From Lolium rigidum (taxonomy: Eukaryota > Streptophyta > Magnoliopsida > Poales > Poaceae), in assembly GCF_022539505.1 (NCBI RefSeq), contig NC_061512.1:251240510-251304509 (forward strand): a stretch of DNA of 64,000 nucleotides. The letters are read 5' to 3'. Shown here in pieces: positions 42,482 through 54,243 of the stretch. Numbering within the stretch: position 1 is the stretch's first letter; each line of letters starts with the position of its first letter. The notes below the pieces were generated by a model, which was not told the DNA's origin, made no database searches, and saw only the letters and a list, made by a program, of their open reading frames with translations. Made by a program: the position numbers and the translations under genes.

Positions 42482-44078
42482 TGATACGCGTACAACACGC
42501 GTCCATTGGGAACCCCAAGTGGAAGGTGTGATACGTACAGCAGCAAGTTTCCCTCAGTAAGAAACCAAGGTTTATCGAACCAGTAGGAGCCAAGAAGCAC
42601 ATTGAAGGTTGATGGCGGCGAGATGTAGTGCGGCGCAACACCAGGGATTCCGGCGCCAACGTGGAACCTGCACAACACAACCAAAGTACTTTGCCCCAAC
42701 GAAACGAGTGAGTTTGTCAATCTCACCGAGCTTGGCTGTAACAAAGGATTAGATGTATAGTGTGGATGATGATTGTTTGCAGAAAACAGTAGAACAAGTA
42801 TTGCTGTAGATTGTATTCGATGTAAAAGAATGGACCGGGGTCCACGGTCCACTAGAGGTGTCTCTCCCATAAGATAAATAGCAAGTTGGGTGAACAAATT
42901 ACAGTTGGGCAATTGACAAATAGAGAGGGCATGACAATGCACATACATGACATGATGAGTATTGTGAGATTCAATTGGGCATTACGACAAAGTACATAGA
43001 CCGCTATCCGAGCATGCATCTATGCCTAAAAAGTCCACTTTCGAGTTATCATCCGAACCCCTTCCAGTATTAAGTTGCAAACAACGAGACAATTGCATTA
43101 AGTATGGTGCGTAATGTAATCAATAACTACATCCTCGGACATAGCATCAATGTTTTATCCCTAGTGGCAACGAGACATCCACAACCTTAGAACTTTGCAT
43201 CATCTGTCCCGGATTTAATGGAGGCATGAACCCACTATCGAGCATAAATACTCCCTCTTGGAGTTAAGAGTAAAAACTTGGCCGAGCCTCTACTAATAAC
43301 GGAGAGCATGCAAGATCATAAACAACACATAGGTAATAGATTGATAATCAACATAACATAGTATTCTCTATCCATCGGATCCCAACAAACACAACATATA
43401 GCATTACAGATAGATGATCTTGATCATGTTAGGCAGCTCACAAGATCCGACAATAAAGCACAATGAGGAGAAGACGACCATCTAGCTACTGCTATGGACC
43501 CATAGTCCAGGGGTGAACTACTCACTCATCAATCCGGAGGTGACCATGGCGGTGTAGAGTCCTCCGGGAGATGATTCCCCTCTCCCGGCGAGGTGCCGGA
43601 GGCGATCTCCTGAATCCCCGAGATGGGATTGGCGGCGGCGGCGTCTCTGGAAGGTTTTCCGTATCGTGGCTCTCGGTACTGGGGGTTTCGCGATGAAGGC
43701 TATTTGTAGGCGGAAGGGCAGGTCAGGGGGCCACACGAGGGGCCCAGACGACAGGCCGGCGCGGCCAAGACCTGGGCCGCGCCGCCCTAGTGTCTGGCCA
43801 CCTCGTGGCCCCACTTCGTCTCCTCTTTGGTCTTCTGGAAGCTTCGTGGTAAAATAGACCCCTGGGCGTTGATTTCGTCCAATTCCGAGAATATTTCCTT
43901 ACTAGGATTTACGAAACCAAAAACAAGCAGAAAACGACAACCGGCTCTTCGGCATCTCGTTAATAGGTTAGTGCCGGAAAATGCATAAATATGACATAAA
44001 GTATGCATAAAACATGTAGATATCATCAATAATGTGGCATGGAACATAAGAAATTATCGATACGTCGGAGACGTATCA
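42482..44078 (-). repeat. 3' LTR of S3
   Basis: It is 1,597 bp. Read on the plus strand it runs from TGATACGCG to GACGTATCA. It belongs to the same LTR subfamily as S1. Confidence 0.9.
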
Positions 44079-44092
44079 GCATCCCCAAGCTT
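44079..44092 (-). promoter_or_regulatory. Polypurine tract of S3
   Basis: The complement reads AAGCTTGGGGATGC next to the LTR, as in S1, S2 and S4. Confidence 0.8.
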
Positions 44093-46579
44093 AGTTCCTG
44101 CTCGTCCCGAGCGAGTAAACGATAACAAAGATAATTTCTGGAGTGACATGCCATCATAACCTTGATCATACTATTGTAAGCATATGTAATGAATGCAGCG
44201 ATCAAAACAATGTAAATGACATGAGTAAACAATTGAATCATAAAGCAAAGACTTTTCATGAATAATACTTCAAGACAAGCATCAATAAGTCTTGCATAAG
44301 AGTTAACTCATAAAGCAATAATTCAAAGTAAAGGTATTGAAGCAACACAAAGGAAGATGAAGTTTCAGCGGTTGCTTTCAACTTGTAACATGTATATCTC
44401 ATGGATATTGTCAATGTAAAGTAATATAACAAGTGCAATATGCAAGTATGTAGGAATCAATGCACAGTTCACACAAGTGTTTGCTTGTTGAGGTGGAGAG
44501 AGATAGGTGAACTGACTCAACATAAAAGTAAAGGAAAGGTCCTTCAAAGAGGAAAGCATCGATTGTTATATTTGTGCTAGAGCTTTGGTTTTGAAAACAA
44601 GAAACAATTTTGTCAACGGTAGTAATAAAGCATATGAGTTATGTAAATTATATCCTACAAGTTGCAAGCCTGATGCATAGTATACCAATAGTGCCCGCAC
44701 CTTGTCCTAATTAGCTTGGATTTACATGGATTATCATAGCATAGCACATGTTTCAACCAAGTGTCACAAAGGGGTACCTCTATGCCGCCTCGTACAAAGG
44801 TCTAAGGAGAAAGCTCGCATTGGATTTCTCGCTTTTGGTTATTCTCAACTTAGACATCCATACCGGGACAACATAGACAACGGATAATGGACTCCTCTTT
44901 AATGCATAAGCATTCAACAACGAGATAATATTCTCATAAGAGATTGAGGTTTGTTGTCCAAACTGAAACTTCCACCATGGATCATGGCTTTAGTTAGCGG
45001 CCCAATGTTCTTCTCTAACAATATGCATACTCAAACCATTTGATCATGATAAATCACTCTTACTTCAGACAAGACGAACATGCATAGCAACTCACATGAT
45101 ATTCAACAAAGAAATAGTTGATGGCGTCCCCAGGAACATGGTTATCGCACAACAAGCAACTTAATAAGAGATAAAGTGCATAAGTACATATTCAATACCA
45201 CGATAGTTTTTAAACTATTTGTCCCATGAGCTATATATTGTAAAGGTGAAGAATGGAAATTTTAAAGGTAGCACTCAAGATACCATGTAGTAGGTAGGTA
45301 TGGTGGACACAAATGGCATAGTGGTTGGCTCAAGGATTTTGGATGCATGAGAAGTATTCCCTCTCGATACAAGGCTTAGGCTAGCAAGGTTTATTTGAAA
45401 CAAACACAAGGATGAAGCGGTGCAGCAAAACTCACATAAAAGACATATTGTAAACATTATAAGAATCTACACCGTCTTCCTTGTTGTTCAAACTCAATAC
45501 TAGAAATTATCTAGACCTTAGAGAAACCAAACATGCAAATCAGATTTTAGCATGCTCTATGTGTTTGTTCATTAATTGGTGCAAAGTATATGATGCAAGA
45601 GCTTAAACATGAGCACAACAATTGCCAAGTATCACATTATCCAAGACATTTTAGCAATTACTACATGTATCATTTTCCAATTCCAACCATATAACAATTT
45701 AACGAAGAAGAAACTTTCGCCATGAATACTATGAGTAAAGCCTAAGGACATATTTGTCCATATGCAACAGCGGAGCGTGTCTCTCTCCCACACAATGAAT
45801 GCTAGGATCCAACTTATTCAAACAAAACAAAAACAAACAGACGCTCCAAGCAAAGTACATAAGATGTGACGGAATAAAAATATAGTTTCAGGGGAGGAAC
45901 CTGATAATGTTGTCGATGAAGAAGAGGATGCCTTGGGCATACCCAAGTTTAGACGCTTGAGTCTTCTTGATATATGCAGGGGTGAACCACCGGGGCATCC
46001 CCAAGCTTAGAGCTTTCACTCTTCTTGATCATGTTGTATCATCCTCCTCTCTTGATCCTTGAAAACTTCCTCCACACCAAACTCGAAACAAACTCATTAG
46101 AGGGTTAGTGTATAATCAAAATTCACATATTCAGAGGTGACACAATCATTCTTTACACTTATGGACATTGCACAAAGCTACTGAAAGTTAATGGAACAAA
46201 GAAATCCATCTAACATAGCAAAAGAGGCAATGCGAAATAAAAGACAGAATCTGTCAAAACAGAACAGTACGTAAAGACGTATTTTTAAAAGGCACCAGAC
46301 TTGCTCAGATGAGAAAACTTAAAACTAATTAAAGTTGCGCACATATCTGAGGATTACTCACGTACATTGGCATAATTTTCTGAGTTACCTACAGAGAATT
46401 AGACCCGGATTCGTGACAGCAAAGAAAACTGTTTCTGCGCAGTAATCCAAATCTAGTATCATCCTTCTATTAGAGACTTTACTTGGCACAACAATGCAAT
46501 AAAACTAAGATAAGAATAGGTTGCTACAGTAGCAACAACTTCCAAGACTCAAATATAAAATAAAAGTACTGTAGTAAAA
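44093..46579 (-). other. Noncoding 3' internal region of S3
   Basis: This is the inverted counterpart of S1 2988-5519, with no coding sequence. Confidence 0.82.
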
Positions 46580-46622
46580 ACATGGGTTGTCTCCCATAAG
46601 CGCTTTTCTTTAATGCCTTTCA
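46580..46622 (-). promoter_or_regulatory. Conserved post-ORF box (S3)
   Basis: The complement contains AAAGAAAAGCGCTTATGGGA followed by GACAACCCATG, just after the ORF stop, as in S1, S2 and S4. Confidence 0.7.
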
Positions 46623-46643
46623 GCTAGGCGCAGAAAGTGTGTA

Positions 46644-47333
46644 TCAAGTATTATCAAGCGGTGGAGCATCAACATCAATAGGTACCTTAGATGCTCCATT
46701 ATCTATAGTGGTATTAAGAGCTTTGTCAATTTTAGGCCTATAATAGATTTTTGGTTTAGGCACCTTAGAGACATACATGAACTTTTGCTCCTTACCCACA
46801 TAAGCTTTCTCCCTATAATTAAAAGAAGAAAAAGTTGAACCCAAAATTCCCATAGCTTCTTCAAGTTTACTAATCCTATGGGTTTGATTACCTTGAGTGG
46901 CACAAGTTTCTAAGACGGACATTCTCTCATTAATTCCTCCTAGAGATTCATCAAGTTTATTAGTGCTATTAAATAGTATTCCCAATTTAGTTTCAATACT
47001 TGGACGATTTTGCTCTATGGTCTCCATCTTTTTCATAATATCTTCAAGAGAGATTTCAGTTTTAACTTCATTAACAGGTGGTTTTCCAAATAGACTCTCA
47101 ATAATGCAACTAGCTTCTAAAGCAGGAGTACCTAGGAAATTACCTCCCGCGAGACAATCAAGAACATACCTATTCCAGCTAGAGATACCAACATAAAAAT
47201 TCCTGAGTAGAATAATAGTGGAGTGTTTCTTAGTGCACCTATTATGAGCATCACTAATTCTATACCAAGCATCTTTTAAACATTCTCCCCCTTGTTGTTT
47301 AAACGAACGAACTTCAACTTCAGGATTACTCAT
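46644..47333 (-). CDS. Short gag-like protein (S3), 229 aa
   Basis: Residues about 8-85 (FKQQGGECLKDAWYRISDAH, FYVGISSWNRYVLD, GGNFL) match the second half of a plant gag domain, comparable to AWERMK...FYAGL...GGTFM in S1. Residues about 90-165 look coiled-coil prone (repeated Glu, Lys, Leu and Met). The C-terminus is basic then acidic, ending DVDAPPLDNT, reminiscent of the DASSLDNT end of the S1 protein. No protease motif is present. The frame is intact and starts soon after the leader. It may be a shortened gag able to join particles made by a helper. Confidence 0.72.
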   Translation of the reverse strand: MSNPEVEVRSFKQQGGECLKDAWYRISDAHNRCTKKHSTIILLRNFYVGISSWNRYVLDCLAGGNFLGTPALEASCIIESLFGKPPVNEVKTEISLEDIMKKMETIEQNRPSIETKLGILFNSTNKLDESLGGINERMSVLETCATQGNQTHRISKLEEAMGILGSTFSSFNYREKAYVGKEQKFMYVSKVPKPKIYYRPKIDKALNTTIDNGASKVPIDVDAPPLDNT

Positions 47334-47557
47334 TTTAGCAATAGTAAATAAATTAAACTAGATAAAGTAAATGCAAGTAACTAATTTTTTTGTGTTTTTG
47401 ATATAGCAAACAAGATAGTAAATACAGTAAAACTAGCAACTAATTTTTTTGTGTTTTAATTTAGTGCAGCAAACAAAGTAGTAAATAAAATAAAGCAAGA
47501 CAAAAACAAAGTAAAGAGATTGGATTGTGAAGACTCCCCTTGCAGCGTGTCTTGATC

Positions 47558-47575
47558 TCCCCGGCAACGGCGCCA
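47558..47575 (-). promoter_or_regulatory. Primer-binding site, tRNA-Asp type (S3)
   Basis: The plus strand reads TCCCCGGCAACGGCGCCA, 11 bases from the LTR edge at 47587. Confidence 0.9.
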
Positions 47576-47586
47576 GAAATTTAGCT

Positions 47587-49174
47587 TGATACGCGTACAA
47601 CACGCGTCCGTTGGGAACCCCAAGTGGAAGGTGTGATGCGTACAACAACAAGTTTCCCTCAGTAAGAAACCAAGGTTTATCGAACCAGTAGGAGCCAAGA
47701 AGCACGTTGAAGGTTGATGGCGGCGAGATGTAGTGCGGCGCAACACCGAGGATTCCGGCGCCAACGTGGAACCTGCACAACACAACCAAAGTACTTTGCC
47801 CCAACGAACCGAGTGAGGTTGTCAATCTTACCGGCTTGCTGTAACAAAGGATTAGATGTATAGTGTGGATGATGATTGTTTGCGGAAAACGAGTAGAACA
47901 AGTATTCGCTGTAGATTGTATTCGATGTAAAAGAATGGACCGGGGTCCACGGTCCACTAGAGGTGTCTCTCCCATAAGATAAATAGCAAGTTGGGTGAAC
48001 AAATTACAGTTGGGCAATTGACAAATAGAGAGGGCATGACAATGCACATACATGACATGATGAGTATTGTGAGATTCAATTGGGCATTACGACAAAGTAC
48101 ATAGACCGCTATCCAGCATGCATCTATGCCTAAAAAGTCCACTTTCAGGTTATCATCCGAACCCCTTCCAGTATTTAGTTGCAAACAACAGATAATTGCA
48201 TTAAGTATGGTGCGTAATGTAATCAATAACTACGTCCTCGGACATAGCCTCAATGTTTTATCCCTAGTGGCAACAGCACATCCACAACCTTAGAACTTTC
48301 GTCACTCGTCCCTGATTTAATGGAGGCATGAACCCACTATCGAGCATAAATACTCCCTCTTGGAGTTAAGAGTAAAAACTTGGCCAGAGCCTCTACTAAT
48401 AACGGAGAGCATGCAAGATCATAAACAACACATAGGTTATAGATTGACAATCAACATAACATAGTATTCTCTATCCATCGGATCCCAACAAACACAACAT
48501 ATAGCATTACAGATAGATGATCTTGATCATGTTAGGCAGCTCACAAGATCCGACAATAAAGCACAATGAGGAGAAGACGACCATCTAGCTACTGCTATGG
48601 ACCCATAGTCCAGGGGTGAATTACTCACTCATCAATCCGGAGGCGACCATGGCGGTGTAGAGTCCTCCGGGAGATGATTCCCCTCTCCGGCAGGGTGCCG
48701 GAGGCGATCTCCTGAATCCCCCGAGATGGGATTGGCGGCGGCGGCGTCTCTGGAAGGTTTTCCGTATCGTGGCTCTCGGTACTGGGGGTTTCACGACAAA
48801 GGCTATTTGTAGGCGGAAGGGCAGGTCAGGGGGCCACACGAGGGGCCCAGACGACAGGCCGGCGCGGCCAAGACCTGGGCCACGCCGCCCTAGTGTCTGG
48901 CCACCTCGTGGCCCCACTTCGTCTCCTCTTCGGTCTTCTGGATGCTTCGTGGTAAAATAGACCCCTGGGCGTTGATTTCGTCCAATTCCGAGAATATTTC
49001 CTTACTAGGATTTCTGAAACCAAAAACGGCAAAAAACGACAAGCGGCTCTTCGGCATCTCGTTAATAGGTTAGTGCCGGAAAATGCATAAATATGACATA
49101 AAGTATGCATAAAACATGTAGATATCATCAATAATGTGGCATGGAACATAAGAAATTATCGATACGTCAGAGAC
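47587..49174 (-). repeat. 5' LTR of S3 (outer six bases missing)
   Basis: It matches 42482-44078 and stops at GATACGTCAGAGAC instead of continuing GTATCA. Confidence 0.88.
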
Positions 49175-49397
49175 TCTTATGCAAGACTTATTGATGCTTG
49201 TCTTGAAGTACTATTCATGAAAAGTCTTTGCTTTATGATTCAGTTGTTTACTCATGTCATTACCATTGTTTTGATCGCTGCATTCATTACATATGCTTAC
49301 AATAGTATGATCAAGTTTATGATGGCATGTCACTCCGGAAATTATCTTTGTTATCGTTTACCTGCTCGGGACGAGCGAGAACTAAGCTTGGGGATGC
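49175..49397 (+). mobile_element. Remnant of a second S4-type internal region with polypurine tract
   Basis: It is nearly identical to 54018-54243 (the last part of the S4 interior, AAGCTTGGGGATGC at 49384-49397) and leads directly into the S4 5' LTR. The layout internal-LTR-internal-LTR suggests a former tandem array sharing LTRs. Confidence 0.8.
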
Positions 49398-50895
49398 GAT
49401 ACGTCTCTGACGTATCGATAATTTCTTATGTTCCATGCCACATTATTGATGATATCTACATGTTTTATGCACACTTTATGTCATATTTATGCGTTTTCCG
49501 GAACTAACCTATTGACGAGATGCCGAAAGGCCAGTTCCTGTTTTCTGCTATTTTTGGTTTCAGAAATCCTAGTAAGGAAATATTCTCGGAATTGGATGAA
49601 ATCAACGCCCAGGGGCCTATTTTCCCACGAAGCTTCCAGAACACCCGAGAGCCGCCAGAGGGGAGCCCTGGTGGGCCCACACGCGTGGCCGGCGCGGCCA
49701 GGGGGTAGGGCGCGCCGCCCTATGGTGTGGTCCCACCAGGACTCCACCGACCTTGCCCTTCTGCCTATTTAAAGCCTCCGTCGCGAAAACCCTGAGATGA
49801 TCGACGAAACCCGCAGAAACCTTCCAGAGCCGCCGCCATCGCGAAGCCAAGATCTGGGGGACAGGAGTCTCTATTCCGGCACGCTGCCGGAGCGGGGAAG
49901 TGCCCCCGGAAGGCTTCTCCATCGACACCACCACCATCTTCATCACCGCTGCTGTCTCCCATGAGGAGGGAGTAGTTCTCCATCGAGGCTCGGGGCTGTA
50001 CCGGTAGCTATGTGGTTAATCTCTCTCCTATGTACCTCAATACAATGATCTCATGAGCTGTCTTACATGATTGAGACTCATATGAGTTTTGTATCACTAT
50101 TCATCTATGTGCTACTCTAGTGATGTTATTAAAGTAGTCTATTCCTCCTGCACGGTGTAATGTTGGTAGTGTGTGCATCGTGTAGTACTTGGCGTATGCT
50201 ATGATTGTGATCTCTTGTAGATTATGAAGTTAACTATTACTATGATGGTATTGATGAGATCTATTCCTCCTTTCATAGTGTGATGGTAGTAGTGTGCATG
50301 CTATGTTAGTACTTGGTTTGGTTATGTTGATCTGTCATGCACTCTAAGGTTATTTAAATATGAATATCGAATGTTGTGGAGCTTGTTAACTCCGGCATTG
50401 AGGTGCTCTTGTAGCCCTACACAAATAGCGGTGTTCATCATCCAACAAGAGAGTGTAGAGTATGCATTTATCTATTCTGTTATGTGATCAATGTTGAGAG
50501 TGTCCACTAGTGAAAGTATGATCCCTAGGCCTTGTTCCTAAATACTGTTATCGCTGCTTGTTTACTATTTTACTGCGTTACTACTGCTGCGTTACTATTG
50601 CTTGTTTACTGTCCTGGGCAAAGCACTTTTCTGGTGTCGTTGCTACTGCTTATTTACACCACCTGTATTTCACTATCTCTACGCCGAACTAGTGCACCTA
50701 TTAGGTGTGTTGGGGACACAAGAGACTTCTTGCTTTGTGGTTGCAGGGTTGCATGAGAGGGATATCTTTGACCTCTTCCTCCCTGAGTTCGATAAACCTT
50801 GGGTGATCCACTTAAGGGAAACTTGCTGCTGTTCTACAAACCTCTGCTCTTGGAGGCCCAACATCGTCTCTCGGAAAAGGAGGGCGTAGACATCA
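49398..50895 (+). repeat. 5' LTR of S4
   Basis: It is about 1.5 kb, from GATACGTCTCTGACG to GACATCA. It carries a degenerate primer-like core TGGTGTCGTTGC near 50633. Confidence 0.88.
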
Positions 50896-50905
50896 AGCTA
50901 TTTTC

Positions 50906-50922
50906 TGGCGCCGTTGCCGGGA
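50906..50922 (+). promoter_or_regulatory. Primer-binding site of S4 (one G missing)
   Basis: TGGCGCCGTTGCCGGGA has three instead of four G after CC. A second copy TGGCGCCGTTG lies about 65 bases downstream. Confidence 0.82.
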
Positions 50923-51057
50923 GGAAAGGTAAAAGGCTCTCATACTCCGGTCCCAGGTAAAGTATTTTTCTGGCGCCGTTGTGTGTGTGCTCGAAGCTAT
51001 TTCCTTTAGATCCTGCAATTGCATCTTTTTGTTTCTTGTTTACACTAGTAAGGCATA

Positions 51058-51801
51058 ATGGAAAATAACAAAAATATGAGAGATCTTTATGAACTTTATC
51101 TTGAATTAGGACATGATGTGTTTGAAGAGAAAATTAAAAAACCCATGGAACTTTATATGCATGCTAATGTGAATGTTATTAATATGAATGCTTTGAACAC
51201 CATTGTTGCTAATGCTATGGAAAATTCTAAGCTTGGGGAAGCTGGTTGTGATGAGCATGATATTTTTAGTCCCCCAAGCATTGAGGAGAAAATTTACTTT
51301 GATGATACTTTGCCTCCTATTTATGATGATTATAATGATAGTAGTCTTTTGGTTCCACCTACTATGGAGGATAAATTTGATTATGATTACAATATGCCTC
51401 CTATATTTGATAGCTACTTTGTTGAATTTGCTCCCACTACAATTAATAAGAATGATTATGCTTATGTGGAGAGTAATAATTTTATGCATGAGACTCATGA
51501 TAAGAATGCTTTATGTGATAGTTATATTGTTGAGTTTGCTCATGACACTACTGAAAGTTATTATGAGAGAGGAAAATGTGGTTGTAGAAATTTTCATGTT
51601 ACTAAAACACCTCTCTATATGCTGAAATTTTTGAAGTTACACTTGTTTTATCTTTCTACGCTTGTTGCATTATGCCTACATAACTTGTTTATTTACAAGA
51701 TCCCTTTTCATAGGAAGCATGTTAGGCTTAAATTTGTTTTGAATTTGCCTCTTGATGCTCTCTTTTGCTTCAAATACTACTTCTTGCGAGTGCATCATTA
51801 A
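51058..51801 (+). CDS. Uncharacterised acidic retrotransposon ORF (S4), 247 aa
   Basis: This is homologous to the S2 ORF at 7834-8550 across its length. It shares NALNTIVAN, KLGEAG, DEHDIFSPPS, TLPPIYDDYNDSSLLVPP, THDKNALCDSYIVEF, ESYYERGK and the C-terminal KIPFHRK and YFLRVHH. It differs by in-frame indels (a longer N-terminus, one Asp fewer, one Ser fewer) and substitutions. The C-terminal 70 residues include hydrophobic stretches (about 187-205 and 220-240) that may span a membrane. No enzymatic motif is visible and I do not recognise the family. Preservation of an open frame in two diverged copies argues that it was coding until recently. Confidence 0.75.
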   Translation: MENNKNMRDLYELYLELGHDVFEEKIKKPMELYMHANVNVINMNALNTIVANAMENSKLGEAGCDEHDIFSPPSIEEKIYFDDTLPPIYDDYNDSSLLVPPTMEDKFDYDYNMPPIFDSYFVEFAPTTINKNDYAYVESNNFMHETHDKNALCDSYIVEFAHDTTESYYERGKCGCRNFHVTKTPLYMLKFLKLHLFYLSTLVALCLHNLFIYKIPFHRKHVRLKFVLNLPLDALFCFKYYFLRVHH

Positions 51802-51819
51802 AGCTCGCTGAGCCCATCT

Positions 51820-51860
51820 TAATGGCTGTAAAGAAAGCACTTCTTGGGAGATAACCCATG
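51820..51860 (+). promoter_or_regulatory. Conserved post-ORF box (S4)
   Basis: AAAGAAAGCACTTCTTGGGA is followed by GATAACCCATG, identical to S2 in this core. Confidence 0.7.
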
Positions 51861-54229
51861 TGTTATTTTGCTACAGTACTTTGTTTTATATTTGTGTCTT
51901 GGAAGTTGTTTACTACTGTAGCAACCTCTCCTTATCTTAGTTTTGAGATTTGTTGTGCCAAGTGAAGCCTCTAATCGAAGGTTGATACTACATTTGGATT
52001 TCTGCGCAGAAACAGATTTCTATCTGTCACGAATCTGAGCTGTTTTCTCTGTAGGTAACTCAGAAAAATATGCCAATTTACGTGCGTGTTCCTCAGATAT
52101 GTACGCAACTTTCATTAGTTTTGAGTTTTCTGATTTGAGCAACGGAAGTATTTATTAAAAATTCGTCTTTACGGACTGTTCTGTTTTGACAGATTCTGCC
52201 TTTTATTTCGCATTGCTTCTTTCGCTGTGTTGGGTGGATTTCTTTGTTCCATTACCTTCCAGTAGCTTTGAGCAATGTCCGGAAGTGTTAAGAATGATTG
52301 TGTCACCTCTGAACATGTGAGTTTTTGATTATGTACTAACCCCTCTAATGAAGTTTATGAGAAGTTTGGTGTGAAGGAAGTTTTCAAGGGTCAAGAGAGG
52401 AGGATGATATACTATGATCAAGAAGAGTGAAAGCTCTAAGCTTGGGGATGCCCCGGTGGTTCATCCCTGCATATTTCAAGAAGACTCAAGCGTCTAAGCT
52501 TGGGGATGCCCAAGGCATCCCCTTCTTCATCGACAAATTATCAGGTTCCTTCTCTTGAAACTATATTTTTATTCGGTCACATCTTATGTACTTTACTTGG
52601 AGCGTTTGTTTGTTTTTGTTTTTGTTTGAATAAATGCTTGTGTGGGAGAGAGACACGCTCCGCTGGTTCATATGAACACATGTGTTCTTAGCTTTTAGTA
52701 TTCATGGCGAAAGTTTCTTCTTCGTTAAATTGTTATATGGTTGGAATCGGAAAATGATACATGTAGTAATTGCTAAAATGTCTTAGATAATGTGATACTT
52801 GGCAATTGTTGTGCTCATGTTTAAGCTCTTGCATCATATACTTTGCACCTATTAATGAAGAAATACATAGAGCTTGCTAAAATTTGGTTTCCATAATTGG
52901 TCTCTCTAAGGTCTAGATAATTTCTAGTATTGAGTTTGAACAACAAGGAAGACGGTGTAAAGTCTTATAATGTTTACAATATGTCTTTTATGTGAGTCTT
53001 ACTGGTATCGGTTCATCCTTGTGTTTGTTTCAAATAACCTTGCTAGCCTAAACCTTGTATCGAGAGGGAATACTTCTCATGCATCCAAAATCCTTGAGCC
53101 AACCACTATGCCATTTGTGTCCACCATACCTACCTACTACATGGTATTTTCTGCCATTCCAAGTAAATACTTCATGTGCTACCTTTAAACATTCAAAATG
53201 CTTCTTAATTTGTGTCAATGTTTTATAGCTCATGAGGAAGTATGTGGTGTTTTATCTTTCGATCTTGTCATTTACTTTTGACAGACTTTCACAATGGACT
53301 AGTGGCTTCATCCGCTTATCCAATAATTTTGCAAAAAGAGCTGGCAATGGGGTTCCCAACTCCAATTAATTACAACTTGCATTAATAATTCTCTTCACAT
53401 GTTTTGCTCTGATTCATCGATAAGCAACTTAATTTTGCAAATAGACACTCCTTCATGGTATGTGAATGTTGGAAGGCACCCGAGGATTCGGTTAGCCATG
53501 GCTTGTGTAAGCAAAAGGTTGGGAGGAGTGTCATCAATAATGAAACTAAAATACATGTGTAAACAAAAGATAAGAGGGATGATCTACCTTGCTGGTAGAG
53601 ATAACGTCCTTCATGGGAGCCGCTCTTGAAAGTCTGGTTGATAAGGTAGTTAGAGTACCCATTACCATTCGTTGACAACAACAAACACCTCTCAAAATTT
53701 TACTTTTATGCTCTCTATATGATTTCAAAACTTGAAAAGCTCTAGCACATGATTTATCCCTGCTTCCCTTTGCGAAGGGCCATTCTTCTACTTTTTATGT
53801 TGAGTCAGTTCGCCTATTTCTCTCCACCTTAAGAAGCAAACACTTGTGTGAACTGTGCATTGATTCCTACATACTTGCATATTGCACTTGTTATATTACT
53901 TTGCATTGACAACTATCCATGAGATATACATGTTACAAGTTGAAAGCAACCGCTGAAACTTCATCTTCCTTTATGTTGCTTCAATTCCTTTACTATGAAT
54001 TTATTGCTTTATGAGTTAACTCTTATGCAAGACTTATTGATGCTTGTCTTGAAGTACTATTCATGAAAAGTCTTTGCTTTATGATTCAGTTGTTTACTCA
54101 TGTCATTACCATTGTTTTGATCGCTGCATTCATTACATATGCTTACAATAGTATGATCAAGTTTATGATGGCATGTCACTCCAGAAATTATCTTTGTTAT
54201 TGTTTACCTGCTCGGGACGAGCAGGAACT
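51861..54229 (+). other. Noncoding 3' internal region of S4
   Basis: Mostly collinear with S2, but 53240-53740 differs from the corresponding part of S1 and S2 and may be an older version or a replacement. No coding sequence is recognised. Confidence 0.75.
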
Positions 54230-54243
54230 AAGCTTGGGGATGC
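54230..54243 (+). promoter_or_regulatory. Polypurine tract of S4
   Basis: AAGCTTGGGGATGC lies directly before the 3' LTR. Confidence 0.8.

Larger units (their letters stand above)
42482..49174 (-). mobile_element. S3: Sabrina-like non-autonomous LTR retrotransposon, minus strand
   Basis: On the minus strand the order is LTR (47587-49174), tRNA-Asp primer site, 229-codon gag-like ORF, conserved box, noncoding region, polypurine tract and LTR (42482-44078). GTGAT lies at 42477-42481, but no matching duplication is found at the other side. There the LTR lacks its outermost six bases and joins an S4-type fragment, so the 5' end was lost by recombination or deletion. Confidence 0.88.
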
